This document shows, piece after piece, positions 8,801 through 17,991 of a stretch of DNA of 64,000 bases (position 1 is its first letter; the number at the start of each line of letters is the position of its first letter). The stretch spans positions 31,952 to 95,951 of the forward strand of contig NZ_JMQN01000050.1 in assembly GCF_000705555.1 (NCBI RefSeq), read 5' to 3'. Origin of the DNA: Marinobacterium lacunae. Its GTDB lineage: Bacteria; Pseudomonadota; Gammaproteobacteria; Pseudomonadales; Balneatricaceae. The notes under the pieces are model-generated. The model was not told the DNA's origin, ran no database searches, and saw nothing but the letters and a program-made list of their open reading frames with translations. A program made the translations under genes and the position numbers.

Positions 8801-9788
8801 AAGAAAGACGCGCATACAGAGGAATTACTTCCGTATCTCGGAGTTGAGCCTTGCGCAACGTCTCCGCAGTCTCGCGAATCTCTCGTTCGCCGGGCAGGAA
8901 CACTAGAATATCGCCCGGTCCGCCCCCTCGTTTCTCGCGATCAATCTGGGTGAGTTCGTCGATAGCCGCCAGAATCCCCTGCTGGAGATCCAGCGCTTTT
9001 TCATCTTCGGCTTCCATCTCATGCAACGGCCGATAAAGAATATCAACCGGATAGGTTCGACCGGACACTTCCACAACAGGCGCGTTGTCGAAGTGCTCGG
9101 AGAACCGCTCAAGATCGATTGTGGCCGACGTAATGATCAACTTGAGGTCGGGTCGCTTAGGCAGGATCCTCTTTATATAACCCAGTAGAAAGTCGATATT
9201 GAGGCTACGCTCATGAGCCTCATCTATAATCAGCACCTCATACTGCTCAAGAAAGCGGTCATGCTGAGTTTCCGCAAGCAGGATACCGTCGGTCATCAAC
9301 TTGATCTGAGTCGTTTCGGACACCTGGTCATGAAAACGCACCTGGTAGCCGACACGCTCACCCAAGGGAGTATTTAGCTCCTCGGCGATGCGTGCCGCCA
9401 CATTGCGTGCTGCCAGTCGCCGCGGCTGGGTATGACCGATCATGCCCCGACAACCAAACCCCAGCTCCAGACAGAGCTTCGGAAGCTGGGTGGTCTTGCC
9501 CGACCCCGTTTCACCAGCAATAACAACAACCTGATTGTTGCGGATAGTATCGAGTAATTCGTCTCTGCGAGCAGAGACAGGCAGATCCGGATAGACGATA
9601 TCGACCGGTAAAGCCCTACGCAGTTCCACGGCCTCAATCGACGCATCGATAGCCGCTTCCAGAGCCGCTATATCACTGGCTACAGCACGCTCATGCCGCA
9701 ACTTGTCCAGCCGTCGGTTTAAACGAAAGCGATCAGCGAGACGGCACTGATCAAGGCGGGACCGGAGTGCTAGTAAAGAATCGGACAT
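5880..9788 (-). CDS. hrpA: ATP-dependent RNA helicase HrpA (DEAH box)
   Basis: A DEAH-box helicase of about 1302 residues, the usual length for HrpA, acting on RNA in the cytoplasm; in E. coli HrpA resolves stalled ribosomes and processes mRNA. Visible motifs are Walker A GETGSGKTTQLPK, the DEAH box IIDEAHERS, ITSATID, TNVAETSLTVPG, and motif VI QRAGRCGR, followed by the helicase-associated, OB-fold and long HrpA-specific DUF3418 C-terminal parts. The ATG at 9788 (MSDSLLALRSRL) gives an N-terminus like the E. coli protein; an upstream in-frame TTG at 9803 is possible. It appears monocistronic, 108 bp downstream of the ligase gene stop. Confidence 0.95.
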   Translation of the reverse strand: MSDSLLALRSRLDQCRLADRFRLNRRLDKLRHERAVASDIAALEAAIDASIEAVELRRALPVDIVYPDLPVSARRDELLDTIRNNQVVVIAGETGSGKTTQLPKLCLELGFGCRGMIGHTQPRRLAARNVAARIAEELNTPLGERVGYQVRFHDQVSETTQIKLMTDGILLAETQHDRFLEQYEVLIIDEAHERSLNIDFLLGYIKRILPKRPDLKLIITSATIDLERFSEHFDNAPVVEVSGRTYPVDILYRPLHEMEAEDEKALDLQQGILAAIDELTQIDREKRGGGPGDILVFLPGEREIRETAETLRKAQLRDTEVIPLYARLSLKEQNRVFQGERGAGRRIVLSTNVAETSLTVPGIRYVVDPGVARISRYSYRSKVQRLPVEAISQASANQRAGRCGRVAPGTCIRLYSEEDFNNRPAFTDAEIQRTNLAAVILQMLQLRLGDIGDFPFVDPPDSRFITDGFKLLEELGAVDSRRQLTAVGRQLARLPVDPRIARMVIEAAQFDALKEVLIIASALSVQDPRERPHDKRQAADEKHRLYADEYSDFITLLNLWNLYEEQRAELSQNQLRNWCQKHFISFMRMREWRDVHRQLHLSVKELKLHENAEPADYAPVHRSLLAGLLSHIGNLVEKGEYLGARNRRFRIFPGSGLFKKSPKWVMAAELIETSKLYAHHVAKIEPEWIEAPAAHLVKRTWSEPHWEKKRAQVVATEQVSLYGLVIVPKRRVNYGQIDPRVSHEIFIRSALVEGAFSTRAPFFNRNRALLDDVETLESKARRRDLLVDEEGLYQFYAERLERLGGGHIVNGAGFEKWYKKQRQIDADVLVMTEADILQRSSDHISQALYPDVLRLDGVDLKLEYVFDPASDKDGVTLQCPLALLKALPRKRLEWSVPGLLEEKVIAILKGLPKQLRKHFVPVPEYAKAFCESVTFADGDLYEALSFQLLRMTGVKVDPSQLKASALEPHQQLNISLIDAQNRVVGEGRDWEVLNQRYSSQVEEAIQAGSDESWGRDHIVRWDFGDIEESIHVKQAGGIEVEAWPGLEDQGDHVELKLFTSADESRVVSKRAVARLLLLAIPEVVKYVRRQLPALDKILLLSGKRFDRKRLEEEILIKSVSRAARIADNDTIRTKAAFDAALEHARANLAETANDLCGFVLSCHQRLHAIEKRLGGRIDLSAVTVLNDIKQQLAGLMHPRYLSDTPDVWLEQYPRYLQAIEIRLNRFQRELRQQIVLSEQLASLKQQYEKRCDEARAQDALTDDLREFRWWLEEYRVSLFAQQLGTRFTVSEKRLRKRLSELM

Positions 9789-9896
9789 AATCGAGGCAGT
9801 CAAACCAGATGGACCTTGGATTCATGTAAAGGGGCGGAAGTTTAACGCAAGCTCAGTGCACTACGCGACAGGGCAAATTTAAGAGCAAAGGCATTT

Positions 9897-11516
9897 CTAG
9901 ACGGAGTGCTGTTCGCGCATTGCTCTGTCGCGCAGCTCTCTTCGGAGGATTTTCCCGATTGGGTTTCTCGGCAAGGTCCGGCAAAACTCGACACTGCGCG
10001 GTACTTTGTACGAGGTTAAGCGCTCCCGGCAATACTCCCTGACATCACGCATCGTCAGGCGCGGATTATTGGCAACCACGTACACTTTTATGACCTCTCC
10101 CCGCTCCTCGTCCGGCAACCCTATCACGGCACACTCCAGAATATCGGGATGCGCACTGATTATGTTCTCCAACTCACTTGGGAACACCTTGAAGCCGGAC
10201 ACATTGATCATCTCCTTGCGACGATCGATGATCCGTATCGCCCCCTGATCATCAATTTGGCCGATATCGCCAGTCGACAGCCAGCCATCGCGCAACACCT
10301 TTGCCGTCTCGTCAGGCTGATTCCAGTAGCCGAGCATCATTTGGGGGCCTCGTACCTGTATTTCACCGCTTTCCCCCACTGGGAGAATCTCGCCGGCATC
10401 ACCAACAACCCGCACTTCAGTACCCGGTAATGGCCGCCCCACAGTACCTAAAACACCTTTTCCGGGGGTCGCGACGCTGACCACAGGCGAACACTCCGTC
10501 AGCCCATAGCCTTCGGTCACCTGACATCCCGTTACATCTTGCCAGCGTTGAGCTGCTGACTCGGTCAACGCCATCCCCCCCGAAATGGTCAAACGCAACG
10601 AGCTGAAGTCAAGCTGGGTAAATTCCGAGTGCTGGCACAGGGCTATAAATAGAGGGTTAATACCGGCAAAAAGGGTCGGCCTTACCCGCTCAAACGCGCT
10701 TGATAGCTGTTTCAGGTCGTGAGGGTCTGGAATCAGTTCGATATAGCTTCCTGAAGCCAGCATGGCGAGCACCAGCGTCAATGAATATATGTGGTAGAGC
10801 GGCAAAGGCTGCATAACCACCTGTTGCCGTTCGATGCCGGCCTCTTCCAGTCGCTGCCGGATCTGGTCGATATTGGCCAAAAGCGAGGCATGGGTCAGCA
10901 TCGCCCCTTTTGCGGGCCCCGTGGTACCGCCGGTATATTGCAGCACTGCCAATGCCGGATCTTGCGCTTCTGGCTGTGTCCAGGGTTTTCCGCTTTCTGC
11001 TCTTAAAACACGCCTCAAAGCCACGCTACCTTTCAAGCGATAGCGCGGACTGGCTCCACGCCGCATCCGCACATGCGCATTGATGGCCCAGCGGCGCCAG
11101 CGAGGATGCAGGTCGGCTATGGAGGTCGTGATGACGCAACCAATCCGTGTACTCCGAAGAATGCGTGCGGCACGCCAGGCAAAGCCTTCGTAAACAACTA
11201 ACGCGGACACATCGGCATCGTTAAATTGTTGCTCCAGCTCCTCGGGGGTAAAAAGAGGATTGGTGTTTACAACTACTAGCCCAGCACGCACAGCCCCGAA
11301 GAATACGATCAGATACTGTGCGCAGTTAGGCATCTGTATTGCAATTCTATCGCCCGGCACCAACTCAGTATGATGCTGAAGCCATGCAGCAAAGCGTCGA
11401 GAAAGCACATCAAGTTCGGTAAAGCTGATACTTTGCCCCAAGTGCCCAACGGCAGACTTATCGCCATAGCGTCTGCTTAAATCACTCAACAGCTCAGCCA
11501 AACCGAATCGAATCAA
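9897..11516 (-). CDS. long-chain fatty-acid-CoA ligase-like AMP-forming enzyme
   Basis: An ANL-superfamily acyl-CoA synthetase of 539 residues that should activate a carboxylic acid to acyl-AMP and then acyl-CoA. The P-loop [12 protein letters not shown] (near residue 194), [12 protein letters not shown], the hinge/A8 region [20 protein letters not shown] and the A10 lysine in [11 protein letters not shown] are all intact. It is closest in style to FadD, but the chain-length preference cannot be read from sequence. The TTG start overlaps the TGA of the preceding amidotransferase gene (TTGA), with GTGGGG about 7 nt upstream, so translation is probably coupled. It is the last gene of the M23-bactofilin-amidotransferase-ligase operon. 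Confidence 0.88.
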   Translation of the reverse strand: MIRFGLAELLSDLSRRYGDKSAVGHLGQSISFTELDVLSRRFAAWLQHHTELVPGDRIAIQMPNCAQYLIVFFGAVRAGLVVVNTNPLFTPEELEQQFNDADVSALVVYEGFAWRAARILRSTRIGCVITTSIADLHPRWRRWAINAHVRMRRGASPRYRLKGSVALRRVLRAESGKPWTQPEAQDPALAVLQYTGGTTGPAKGAMLTHASLLANIDQIRQRLEEAGIERQQVVMQPLPLYHIYSLTLVLAMLASGSYIELIPDPHDLKQLSSAFERVRPTLFAGINPLFIALCQHSEFTQLDFSSLRLTISGGMALTESAAQRWQDVTGCQVTEGYGLTECSPVVSVATPGKGVLGTVGRPLPGTEVRVVGDAGEILPVGESGEIQVRGPQMMLGYWNQPDETAKVLRDGWLSTGDIGQIDDQGAIRIIDRRKEMINVSGFKVFPSELENIISAHPDILECAVIGLPDEERGEVIKVYVVANNPRLTMRDVREYCRERLTSYKVPRSVEFCRTLPRNPIGKILRRELRDRAMREQHSV

Positions 11517-12316
11517 TCCTTAGCCCCACCCAACGTCGAGACCAAACGCGCCACTTCACCATCGGCAAACACAATCATTTCACCGGCACTTAATCGCGCC
11601 CACTCTTCATTGTCGGTCAGTGGCTCAGTGGCAATGACCGTCACAACATCGTTTGGCGTCGTCTCTTTATAGAAGTCAACCGACATGTCCCGATCGCAAA
11701 GATGCGCCTCGCCAAACGGAGCCCGTCTGGTAATCCAGCTTAGCTTGGTCGAACAGTACGAGAACAAGCGATCAGAGTCACTCAACAGCATATTGAATAC
11801 GCCGAGCGCCCTTAACTTTTCACAACACTCATGAACAAGGTCGATAAGGACATTGGCGTCCTCAGGAGGGCCTCCGGGGAAGCGACTGCGAATCTGATCC
11901 ATCAACCAGCAAAACGCATATTCACTATCGGTCGTGCCAGCAGGCCGGTAGTAGGTCAATGGCCACTCAAACAATTGGCGGTCCAACTGGCCATTATGGG
12001 CAAAACACCACATTACCCCCCAGAGCTCACGACTGAACGGATGGGTGTTGACCAAGCTCACCTCACCCACATTAGCCTGACGGATATGACTAATCACAAC
12101 CTTGCTCTTGATTGGATAGGCGACAAGCAGCTGGGCAATTCTCGAATCCGCACTGGGTAATGGATCATGAAAGGCGCGCAAGCCTCTGCCCTCGTAAAAC
12201 GCGATGCCCCAGCCATCGCGATGAGGGCCAGTGCCACCACCACGCTGCACAAGACCTGCGAAACTGAAGCAGATGTCGGTGGGCACATTCGCGCTCATGC
12301 CGAGCAATTCACACAT
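11513..12316 (-). CDS. class II glutamine amidotransferase (YafJ-like)
   Basis: A 267-residue Ntn-hydrolase amidotransferase domain without a fused synthase. The catalytic Cys is residue 2 after Met removal ([12 protein letters not shown]), as expected for class II enzymes; the glutaminase features [31 protein letters not shown] and FAHNGQL are visible. Homologues such as E. coli YafJ are poorly characterised and are annotated as putative glutamine amidotransferases. The partner synthase, if any, is unknown. It lies 31 bp after bactofilin and overlaps the ligase start by 4 bp. Confidence 0.88.
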   Translation of the reverse strand: MCELLGMSANVPTDICFSFAGLVQRGGGTGPHRDGWGIAFYEGRGLRAFHDPLPSADSRIAQLLVAYPIKSKVVISHIRQANVGEVSLVNTHPFSRELWGVMWCFAHNGQLDRQLFEWPLTYYRPAGTTDSEYAFCWLMDQIRSRFPGGPPEDANVLIDLVHECCEKLRALGVFNMLLSDSDRLFSYCSTKLSWITRRAPFGEAHLCDRDMSVDFYKETTPNDVVTVIATEPLTDNEEWARLSAGEMIVFADGEVARLVSTLGGAKD

Positions 12317-12347
12317 TGCGCTATTCCCCTTTAACTCACCGAAACGT

Positions 12348-12842
12348 CTATTTCCGTGACAATGTGATTCGGTCCGGCAAGGAGTCGATCAAACCGGTTT
12401 CCAGATCAATCACCAGATCCTGCGCGTCAGACAGTGGCTCTGGCTCCGGCATGGTCCGAGCTTCGACATCCCAGGTCAGTCGGTGCTGCTGTCCCGGCAA
12501 ATGACGCTCCCCTACGAATGTGCCGTCTGGATCTATCGACAGTGTAGAGCAATAAACGTTGGCGCAGACCCGGCCACCGCGTTCTATATGCAGAGAATCA
12601 CAGATCAGCTCGCCTTCAAGCTCACCACTGACATTGACCGCGTGAGCACGAATGCGACCACAAATTCGGCCAGTCTTACCAATCGAAATATCGTCACTGG
12701 AATCGATGCTGCCTTCGAACTCCCCGTCGACATGCATCTTTCCAGAAATACTGGTCTCGCCGTGAAAGCGGTTGCCTTGAGCAATAATGGTTACTGAGGA
12801 GCGGTTTGATTTAGCGGATACATTGCGCTTAATGATTCCCAC
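12348..12842 (-). CDS. bactofilin cytoskeletal protein
   Basis: A 164-residue bactofilin: a right-handed beta-helix core (about residues 17-120) made of short repeats around [18 protein letters not shown] and [11 protein letters not shown], flanked by disordered ends. Bactofilins polymerise without nucleotide, attach to the inner membrane and position cell-wall enzymes. The GTG start at 12842 is supported by GAGGAG with 5-nt spacing. The gene begins inside the 3' end of the M23 peptidase gene (52-bp overlap), matching the known partnership of bactofilins with M23 endopeptidases in cell-shape modules. The C-terminal region (about 120-164) is acidic and not recognised. Confidence 0.9.
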   Translation of the reverse strand: MGIIKRNVSAKSNRSSVTIIAQGNRFHGETSISGKMHVDGEFEGSIDSSDDISIGKTGRICGRIRAHAVNVSGELEGELICDSLHIERGGRVCANVYCSTLSIDPDGTFVGERHLPGQQHRLTWDVEARTMPEPEPLSDAQDLVIDLETGLIDSLPDRITLSRK

Positions 12843-13723
12843 GGGATCTCCTCGACATCGGTAAAAATTGAATCAAAATTATCCAGACCCCATTTCACGA
12901 AAGGCTCCGGGTCGAGCGCGGTATATAGCTGTCGGACTTCATAATGCAAATGGGGCCCGGTCGAGCGTCCGCTATTACCGCTAAGGCCTATCTGCTGTCC
13001 CTTGTGCACAAAAGCTCTGGGCTTGACCAACACCTTCTGCAGATGCGCGTATACGGTTCTAAACCCCAGATTGTGATCCAGGCGCACCATATACCCATAG
13101 CCGCTGCCCTTGTTGTAGCCTGCAAATTCGACCACACCGTCGGCTGTGGCATACACAGGCGTACCGATCGCTGCCTTGAAGTCGATACCACTGTGCATGA
13201 CCCTTTTCTTCTGGATGGGATGCATGCGCATGCCGAAGCGATCAGAGATTCTCTCACTCTGAATGGGTACACCATTGGGTATACCGTACAGCATGAACAG
13301 TCGCTCACGTGCAGCCGCCTTGGCCACCTCGGCCCGCTCTTGGGCCGTCATCTCAGGATCGTTTTCGAGCACACCTAACATCGACTCCAGATCACCGAGT
13401 TCGGTTCCCATGACATGATTCTGCTGAGCCAACTGATCACGTTCAACCGACAACTGGGAAAGCGCATCCCCGAGCGAATCGAGCTCTGTTTTATAAAGCT
13501 GCTGCGTACCAAGAATCAGCTCGTACTGATCCGACAGTTGCTGATGAGAATCTTCAAGATCAAGAAGCTCGTCAGTTGTCTTGACCAGCAACAGATTGGA
13601 GACGAAAAAACTCAGCCCCGCCATCAACAGGAAGGCCGCCACGAGATATTTCGCTAATTGATTTAATGTGTATTGCCGCGAGCCATGCACGGTCGTCAAC
13701 GTTACTACTAGCTTACGTCGCAA
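12791..13723 (-). CDS. M23 family peptidoglycan endopeptidase, membrane-anchored
   Basis: A 310-residue periplasmic peptidase with one N-terminal transmembrane segment (about residues 27-47), a coiled coil (about 55-125) and a LytM/M23 domain (about 160-285). Zinc ligands are visible in HSGIDFKAAIGTPVYA and HLHYEV, so the enzyme should be active on peptide cross-links. The architecture matches M23 partners of bactofilin (LmdC/Csd1-like). The start is taken as TTG 13723 with GGGTGG 7 nt upstream; the N-terminal sequence (LVVTLTTVHGSRQYTL) fits relatives. It is the first gene of a leftward four-gene operon, divergent from the PutA-like gene. Confidence 0.9.
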   Translation of the reverse strand: MRRKLVVTLTTVHGSRQYTLNQLAKYLVAAFLLMAGLSFFVSNLLLVKTTDELLDLEDSHQQLSDQYELILGTQQLYKTELDSLGDALSQLSVERDQLAQQNHVMGTELGDLESMLGVLENDPEMTAQERAEVAKAAARERLFMLYGIPNGVPIQSERISDRFGMRMHPIQKKRVMHSGIDFKAAIGTPVYATADGVVEFAGYNKGSGYGYMVRLDHNLGFRTVYAHLQKVLVKPRAFVHKGQQIGLSGNSGRSTGPHLHYEVRQLYTALDPEPFVKWGLDNFDSIFTDVEEIPWESLSAMYPLNQTAPQ

Positions 13724-13959
13724 AAGCCAACCACCCGCCGTTTGCCAGAAAATCGGGCTAATATAACGTCTTAAATCCGTATCTCATAGCCATTTATATC
13801 TCTCGGGCTGCATCAACTGCCTGAGAGCGACACAGGTCAAATCAACCTGGCCATATGCTGGCATATCTCAAGGCAGCGGTTACATTTACATGCTAACTCA
13901 CTTCTAACGGCTATTCCGATAAACTGACGCTTCATACTCCATGGCATGGAAGGGACATT

Positions 13960-16368
13960 ATGCTACCGCTGTCGCTCTACTATTCGGACGAGTTCCGACT
14001 GCTAACGACTCAGCAGCTATTAAAAGCCGTTCAGCAAGCAGCCCTATGTGATAGCGAGAACCTCAGAGAGCAGCTCTCGGCCCTCAACCTCACCTTTTAT
14101 GCCACCCAGAGCAGCCACACACAGTCACTGGAAACACTCCCCGACGCTTATCGACGCCGCCCTACCTGTATCCCCATGACGAGTGCTCAGGCCAACCATC
14201 GGTTCAACGTATACCTAAAGGACATTGAAGCAGCGCGGGAACATGGGCTTACCCGCATACCCGTCATTCCGCTGGAGCTCCACCCCAACTGCTCCGTTAC
14301 ACCTTCTAAGGCACCGTTCGAGTCCATCCTGCGCAAGCTGTTTGCACTGGCACAGATGGCAGTCACCAACCATGTTCAATTACAACTTGCTGAACCCGAA
14401 GAGGGTGAGCTCGAACTCTGGCTAGACTTGCTAACACACCTCATGCCGGAACTGCCCTCGGGTCGGTTATCCATCGCCCTGAACGCCGGATCGAAACGAC
14501 TGCTGCCCATACTGGGATACCTTGCCAAACTTGCACGCGAGCAAAACAAGAAGCTAAGGGTTTGCATTTCCCAGAGAGGCCTGACAAAGAATGTCGCTTC
14601 ATCGACAGACCCGTTGATCGATTCAGAGGAATTAATCAAGCTGAACTTTGCTGCAGCCTGTGCGTTTCTGGAGAGCGAATACGGCGACAGGTTAGTGCCA
14701 GAACTGGTTATCACAGACCCGACCTTGCAACCGGCAATCACATCACTGTGCAGAAGCCATGACTGGACCGGCTGGGTTGAACTCGTATCGAGCGTCAGCC
14801 CCACCTCCGACGCAATTGAGGCCCTCTCGTCACATCCATGTACATTGCGTGGCGTCCACAGCATCGACAACCGTTTTTCCGACGCCGTACACAACATCAC
14901 TGAAACGCCACACCGTGCAGCGCCGATCATATCCGGGCAGGAGAGCACAACAAACGAGACTGAACAGAAGTATTGCCCAGCGGCGATAGACACAACCGTT
15001 GGCGATCTGACGGCCACCACTGAAGCACAAGCACGCAGCGCTTTCACCGTTGCCGAAGAAGCCCAGAGACTCTGGGCCGGCCTCCCCTTGAGCGCGCGTA
15101 TCGAGCCCCTTTCAGCCTTTGCACAACTCCTATCTGAACACCGGATAGAGCTGGCGGCCCTGAGTGCTTGCGAAACCGGTAAGACAATAGACGACGCCCT
15201 ACTCGAAATAAGCGCAGCACTCGGCATTCTCCGACAACATCTCACTCACATCGAAGAATCACTGGCGCCCATAACGCTCGGCAGCAGCACGGGCGCTCAC
15301 TCCGAGCTGCTCCCCCTACCTCTGGGCATAGTGCTCGGCTTACTACCCTGGAACCAACCGATACTTCAGTTCTGTTCCAAGACCAGCGCCGCACTACTCA
15401 CTGGGAACGCCATACTACTAAAACCAGACACTCAAGCTTCACTGGTGTGCTCGGCCCTGTTTCGCCTCATGCTGCAGACCGCACTCCCTGCCGATCTCGT
15501 AGCACTCATGCCAGGCCCGATGGAAACGACCGGCAAATACCTGCTTGACGACTACCGCCTTGCAGCTGTTTTGTTTAGCGGCAGCCCCATGGATGCGATT
15601 GACATTCATAGGCGGCTGAGCAAAAGGGTTGGTTCGCAGATGCTGCCACTTATGAGCGATACCGGCGGGTTCCATGCGGCCATGATTGATGTCGATCAGG
15701 ACATCTCGGAGCTGTTGCCCCGCCTGCTAAAATCCGCTTTCTGTTTTGCAGGACAACACCCCGCCTCCCTTCGCATCCTGTATATAGAAGAGGGCATTGC
15801 TGAACAGCTCGAACAGTCGCTAAGCGACGCACTGACATTTTTGAGAATTGGAAAGCCCGAACCCCGTGACGCCGACATAGGGCCGGTCTTATCCCGAGAG
15901 CGGATGGACAGAGCCTATCTCCATATCGAGCGTTTCAGAGCCAAGGGCCGCCTGATCGCCCAACCAGAGCTCAGAAGCGAACTCGAAGAGGGTTACTTCA
16001 TCCCCCCTACGTTACTGCGACTTTACACAATTGATGAACTACAGGAGCAGGTGGAAGCGCCGATTTTGCACCTGATAAAGTTCAATCGGGATGAACTGGA
16101 ACGCACAATCGACGAACTTAACCGGTCCGGTTTCGCTATGGCTTTCACACTGTTTTCCAATGACGCACGCCTTTGCAACAGCGTAGAGAGAAAGCTCCAG
16201 ATCAGTGAACTGAACATCGCCCCGGAGTTTTTGTTTCCTGAAAATATTGCCCAAAACCTTTCAGGCCTCGGCCTCTCGGGCACTGCACCTCTTCCAGGAA
16301 CTGTGGATTACATGAGAACACTGATACGCCACCAGCGCGTCACCCGGCCGCTGAAGCAGCCGGGATGA
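13960..16368 (+). CDS. degenerate PutA-like protein (proline dehydrogenase/aldehyde dehydrogenase pseudoenzyme)
   Basis: An uninterrupted 802-residue protein. The C-terminal half (about 345-790) aligns by eye with the P5C/aldehyde dehydrogenase domain of PutA: PWNQPILQF, GNAILLKPDTQ, VLFSGSP, then SDTGGFHAAMIDV and SAFCFAGQHPASLR. The catalytic Glu of AETGG is Asp (D567) and the catalytic Cys of GQRCSALR is Pro (P601), so dehydrogenase activity is unlikely. The N-terminal half resembles a worn-down PutA proline dehydrogenase barrel lacking the VKGAYWD and RRLLENGANSSF motifs. The ATG has a good GGAAGGGA Shine-Dalgarno. No stop or frameshift is seen, arguing for a retained non-catalytic role. 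Convergent with ppnN (7-bp gap). Confidence 0.75.
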   Translation: MLPLSLYYSDEFRLLTTQQLLKAVQQAALCDSENLREQLSALNLTFYATQSSHTQSLETLPDAYRRRPTCIPMTSAQANHRFNVYLKDIEAAREHGLTRIPVIPLELHPNCSVTPSKAPFESILRKLFALAQMAVTNHVQLQLAEPEEGELELWLDLLTHLMPELPSGRLSIALNAGSKRLLPILGYLAKLAREQNKKLRVCISQRGLTKNVASSTDPLIDSEELIKLNFAAACAFLESEYGDRLVPELVITDPTLQPAITSLCRSHDWTGWVELVSSVSPTSDAIEALSSHPCTLRGVHSIDNRFSDAVHNITETPHRAAPIISGQESTTNETEQKYCPAAIDTTVGDLTATTEAQARSAFTVAEEAQRLWAGLPLSARIEPLSAFAQLLSEHRIELAALSACETGKTIDDALLEISAALGILRQHLTHIEESLAPITLGSSTGAHSELLPLPLGIVLGLLPWNQPILQFCSKTSAALLTGNAILLKPDTQASLVCSALFRLMLQTALPADLVALMPGPMETTGKYLLDDYRLAAVLFSGSPMDAIDIHRRLSKRVGSQMLPLMSDTGGFHAAMIDVDQDISELLPRLLKSAFCFAGQHPASLRILYIEEGIAEQLEQSLSDALTFLRIGKPEPRDADIGPVLSRERMDRAYLHIERFRAKGRLIAQPELRSELEEGYFIPPTLLRLYTIDELQEQVEAPILHLIKFNRDELERTIDELNRSGFAMAFTLFSNDARLCNSVERKLQISELNIAPEFLFPENIAQNLSGLGLSGTAPLPGTVDYMRTLIRHQRVTRPLKQPG

Positions 16369-16375
16369 TGCTTCT

Positions 16376-17770
16376 TCACGTACCAGTCTGTTCGCCTTTC
16401 GGCCGCGCCAGCCTGAAGCAGGGCTTGTAGTCCTCGTGGTTGATTTTCATGCGTCGTTGATCCACGAACGAACTCAGAAGCCGGTCTAAAGACTCCATGA
16501 CCGACTCTTCACCGTGCAACTCAAATGGGCCGAACTGTTCTATGGCCTGAATACCCGGCTCCTTGACGTTACCTGCCACAATGCCAGACAAGGCACAACG
16601 CAGCTGGGCTGCCAATTCATAGTCAGGCTGATTACGCGACAGATTGAGCCCGGCCATATTGGCATGTGTCGGCTCGAAGGTTTGCTGTAAAGCCGGCGGG
16701 ATATGCAACTGCCAGTTGTAATGGAATGCCTCTCCCGTGGCCCGTCTGTGAGCCGTCACGTCCTTGAGCGCCTCTTTCGCGCGCACCGCAACTCCATGCG
16801 GATCACCCACGATGATCTCATACATGTTGCGCGCCCGCTCGCCCAGTGTTTCGGCGATAAAACGATCAACCGTCTCGAAGTACTCTTCACTGCCCTCTGG
16901 GCCGGTAAAAATAAACGGAAATGGAATCTTGCCATTCTCCTCACGCAACAGAATTCCGAGCATGTAGAGAATCTCTTCGGCGGTCCCGACGCCACCGGGG
17001 AACACCACAATACCATGGCCAAGACGTACGAAGGCCTCCAGTCGCTTCTCGATATCCGGCATGATGATCAACTCATTCACGATCGGGTTGGGCGATTCGG
17101 CGGCAATAATACCGGGCTCCGATATACCCACGTATCTTGCGGCAGGTATGCGCTGTTTCGCATGCGCGATCGCAGCCCCCTTCATGGGCCCCTTCATCGC
17201 ACCGGGACCGCAGCCGGTACAGATATTCAAGCCCCGCAGACCCAGCTCATAGCCAACTTTTTTGGTGTACTCATACTCATGCCGGTTGATCGAGTGACCG
17301 CCCCAGCAGACCATCAGATTAGGTTTGACGTGTGGATGCAACGCATCGGCATGACGGAGCAAATGAAATACGATATTGGTCGCCATCGCCGATGGCTCCA
17401 GATCATCGCAACAAACGCTGAACTCGTCCTCTACATACAAAAGATCACGCACGACGGAAAACAGGTGCTCACGTATACCCTGTATCAACTCGCCGTCAAC
17501 AAAAGCACTGGAGGGAGCATTGATCAGGTTGAGTTGTACCCCCCTGTGCTTCTGGGTGATCTGGATATCGAAGTTACGGTAGCGCTCCAGCACCGTGCGT
17601 GTGCTGTCCAACTCGCTACCGCAGTTCAAAACTGCCAGCGCACACTGTCGCAACAGCCGATACAGCCCCCCCTGACTTTTATCCTGAAGCTTGGCGACTT
17701 CATGCGGAGAAAGCATATCGAGGCTATCCAGCGGCTTCACACTGGCACTAACAAAAGCTTCGGTCATCAT
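16376..17770 (-). CDS. ppnN: pyrimidine/purine-5'-nucleotide nucleosidase PpnN (LOG family)
   Basis: A 464-residue PpnN (YgdH) homologue that hydrolyses the N-glycosidic bond of nucleoside monophosphates, giving base plus ribose-5-phosphate; the E. coli enzyme is stimulated by (p)ppGpp. The N-terminal DUF4478-like region starts near LDMLSPHEVAKL, the Rossmann LOG core contains GCGPGAMKGPMKGA and PGGVGTAEEILY (the PGGxGTxxE signature), and a DUF3412-like C-terminal region follows. A much longer reading frame to 17986 exists, but GGAGG 5 nt before the ATG at 17770 and alignment to E. coli PpnN place the start here (17767 also possible). Confidence 0.93.
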   Translation of the reverse strand: MMTEAFVSASVKPLDSLDMLSPHEVAKLQDKSQGGLYRLLRQCALAVLNCGSELDSTRTVLERYRNFDIQITQKHRGVQLNLINAPSSAFVDGELIQGIREHLFSVVRDLLYVEDEFSVCCDDLEPSAMATNIVFHLLRHADALHPHVKPNLMVCWGGHSINRHEYEYTKKVGYELGLRGLNICTGCGPGAMKGPMKGAAIAHAKQRIPAARYVGISEPGIIAAESPNPIVNELIIMPDIEKRLEAFVRLGHGIVVFPGGVGTAEEILYMLGILLREENGKIPFPFIFTGPEGSEEYFETVDRFIAETLGERARNMYEIIVGDPHGVAVRAKEALKDVTAHRRATGEAFHYNWQLHIPPALQQTFEPTHANMAGLNLSRNQPDYELAAQLRCALSGIVAGNVKEPGIQAIEQFGPFELHGEESVMESLDRLLSSFVDQRRMKINHEDYKPCFRLARPKGEQTGT

Positions 17771-17991
17771 AACGACCTCCCTGTGCAGGCTAATGCGTAC
17801 AGCTCCGCAACTCCGGAAAACGCCTTTCCGGAGAAAGGACCTGCCCCTCCAATATGAACCGTCATTACGAATTTGGCTACTACTGCGTGAAAAACAGTCA
17901 CTTAGAATGACAAATTGTCCGCAACGATTGTAAAGAGAAGGCCATTGAATTAGTTTTGGTTTCATAGCCCTCCGCAGAAGGAACATACCTG

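Noticed and set aside
14376..15245. Open frame of about 289 codons on the minus strand within the PutA-like gene
   Set aside because: Ser/Arg-rich composition with no recognisable motif, antisense to a gene with a good start and homology.
16703..17857. Long open frame on the plus strand (384 codons) inside ppnN
   Set aside because: Antisense shadow of a well-supported gene; no domain, no ribosome-binding site.
17771..17986. N-terminal extension of ppnN by 72 residues
   Set aside because: GGAGG and ATG at 17770 match the family start; the extension has no similarity and includes the intergenic promoter region.
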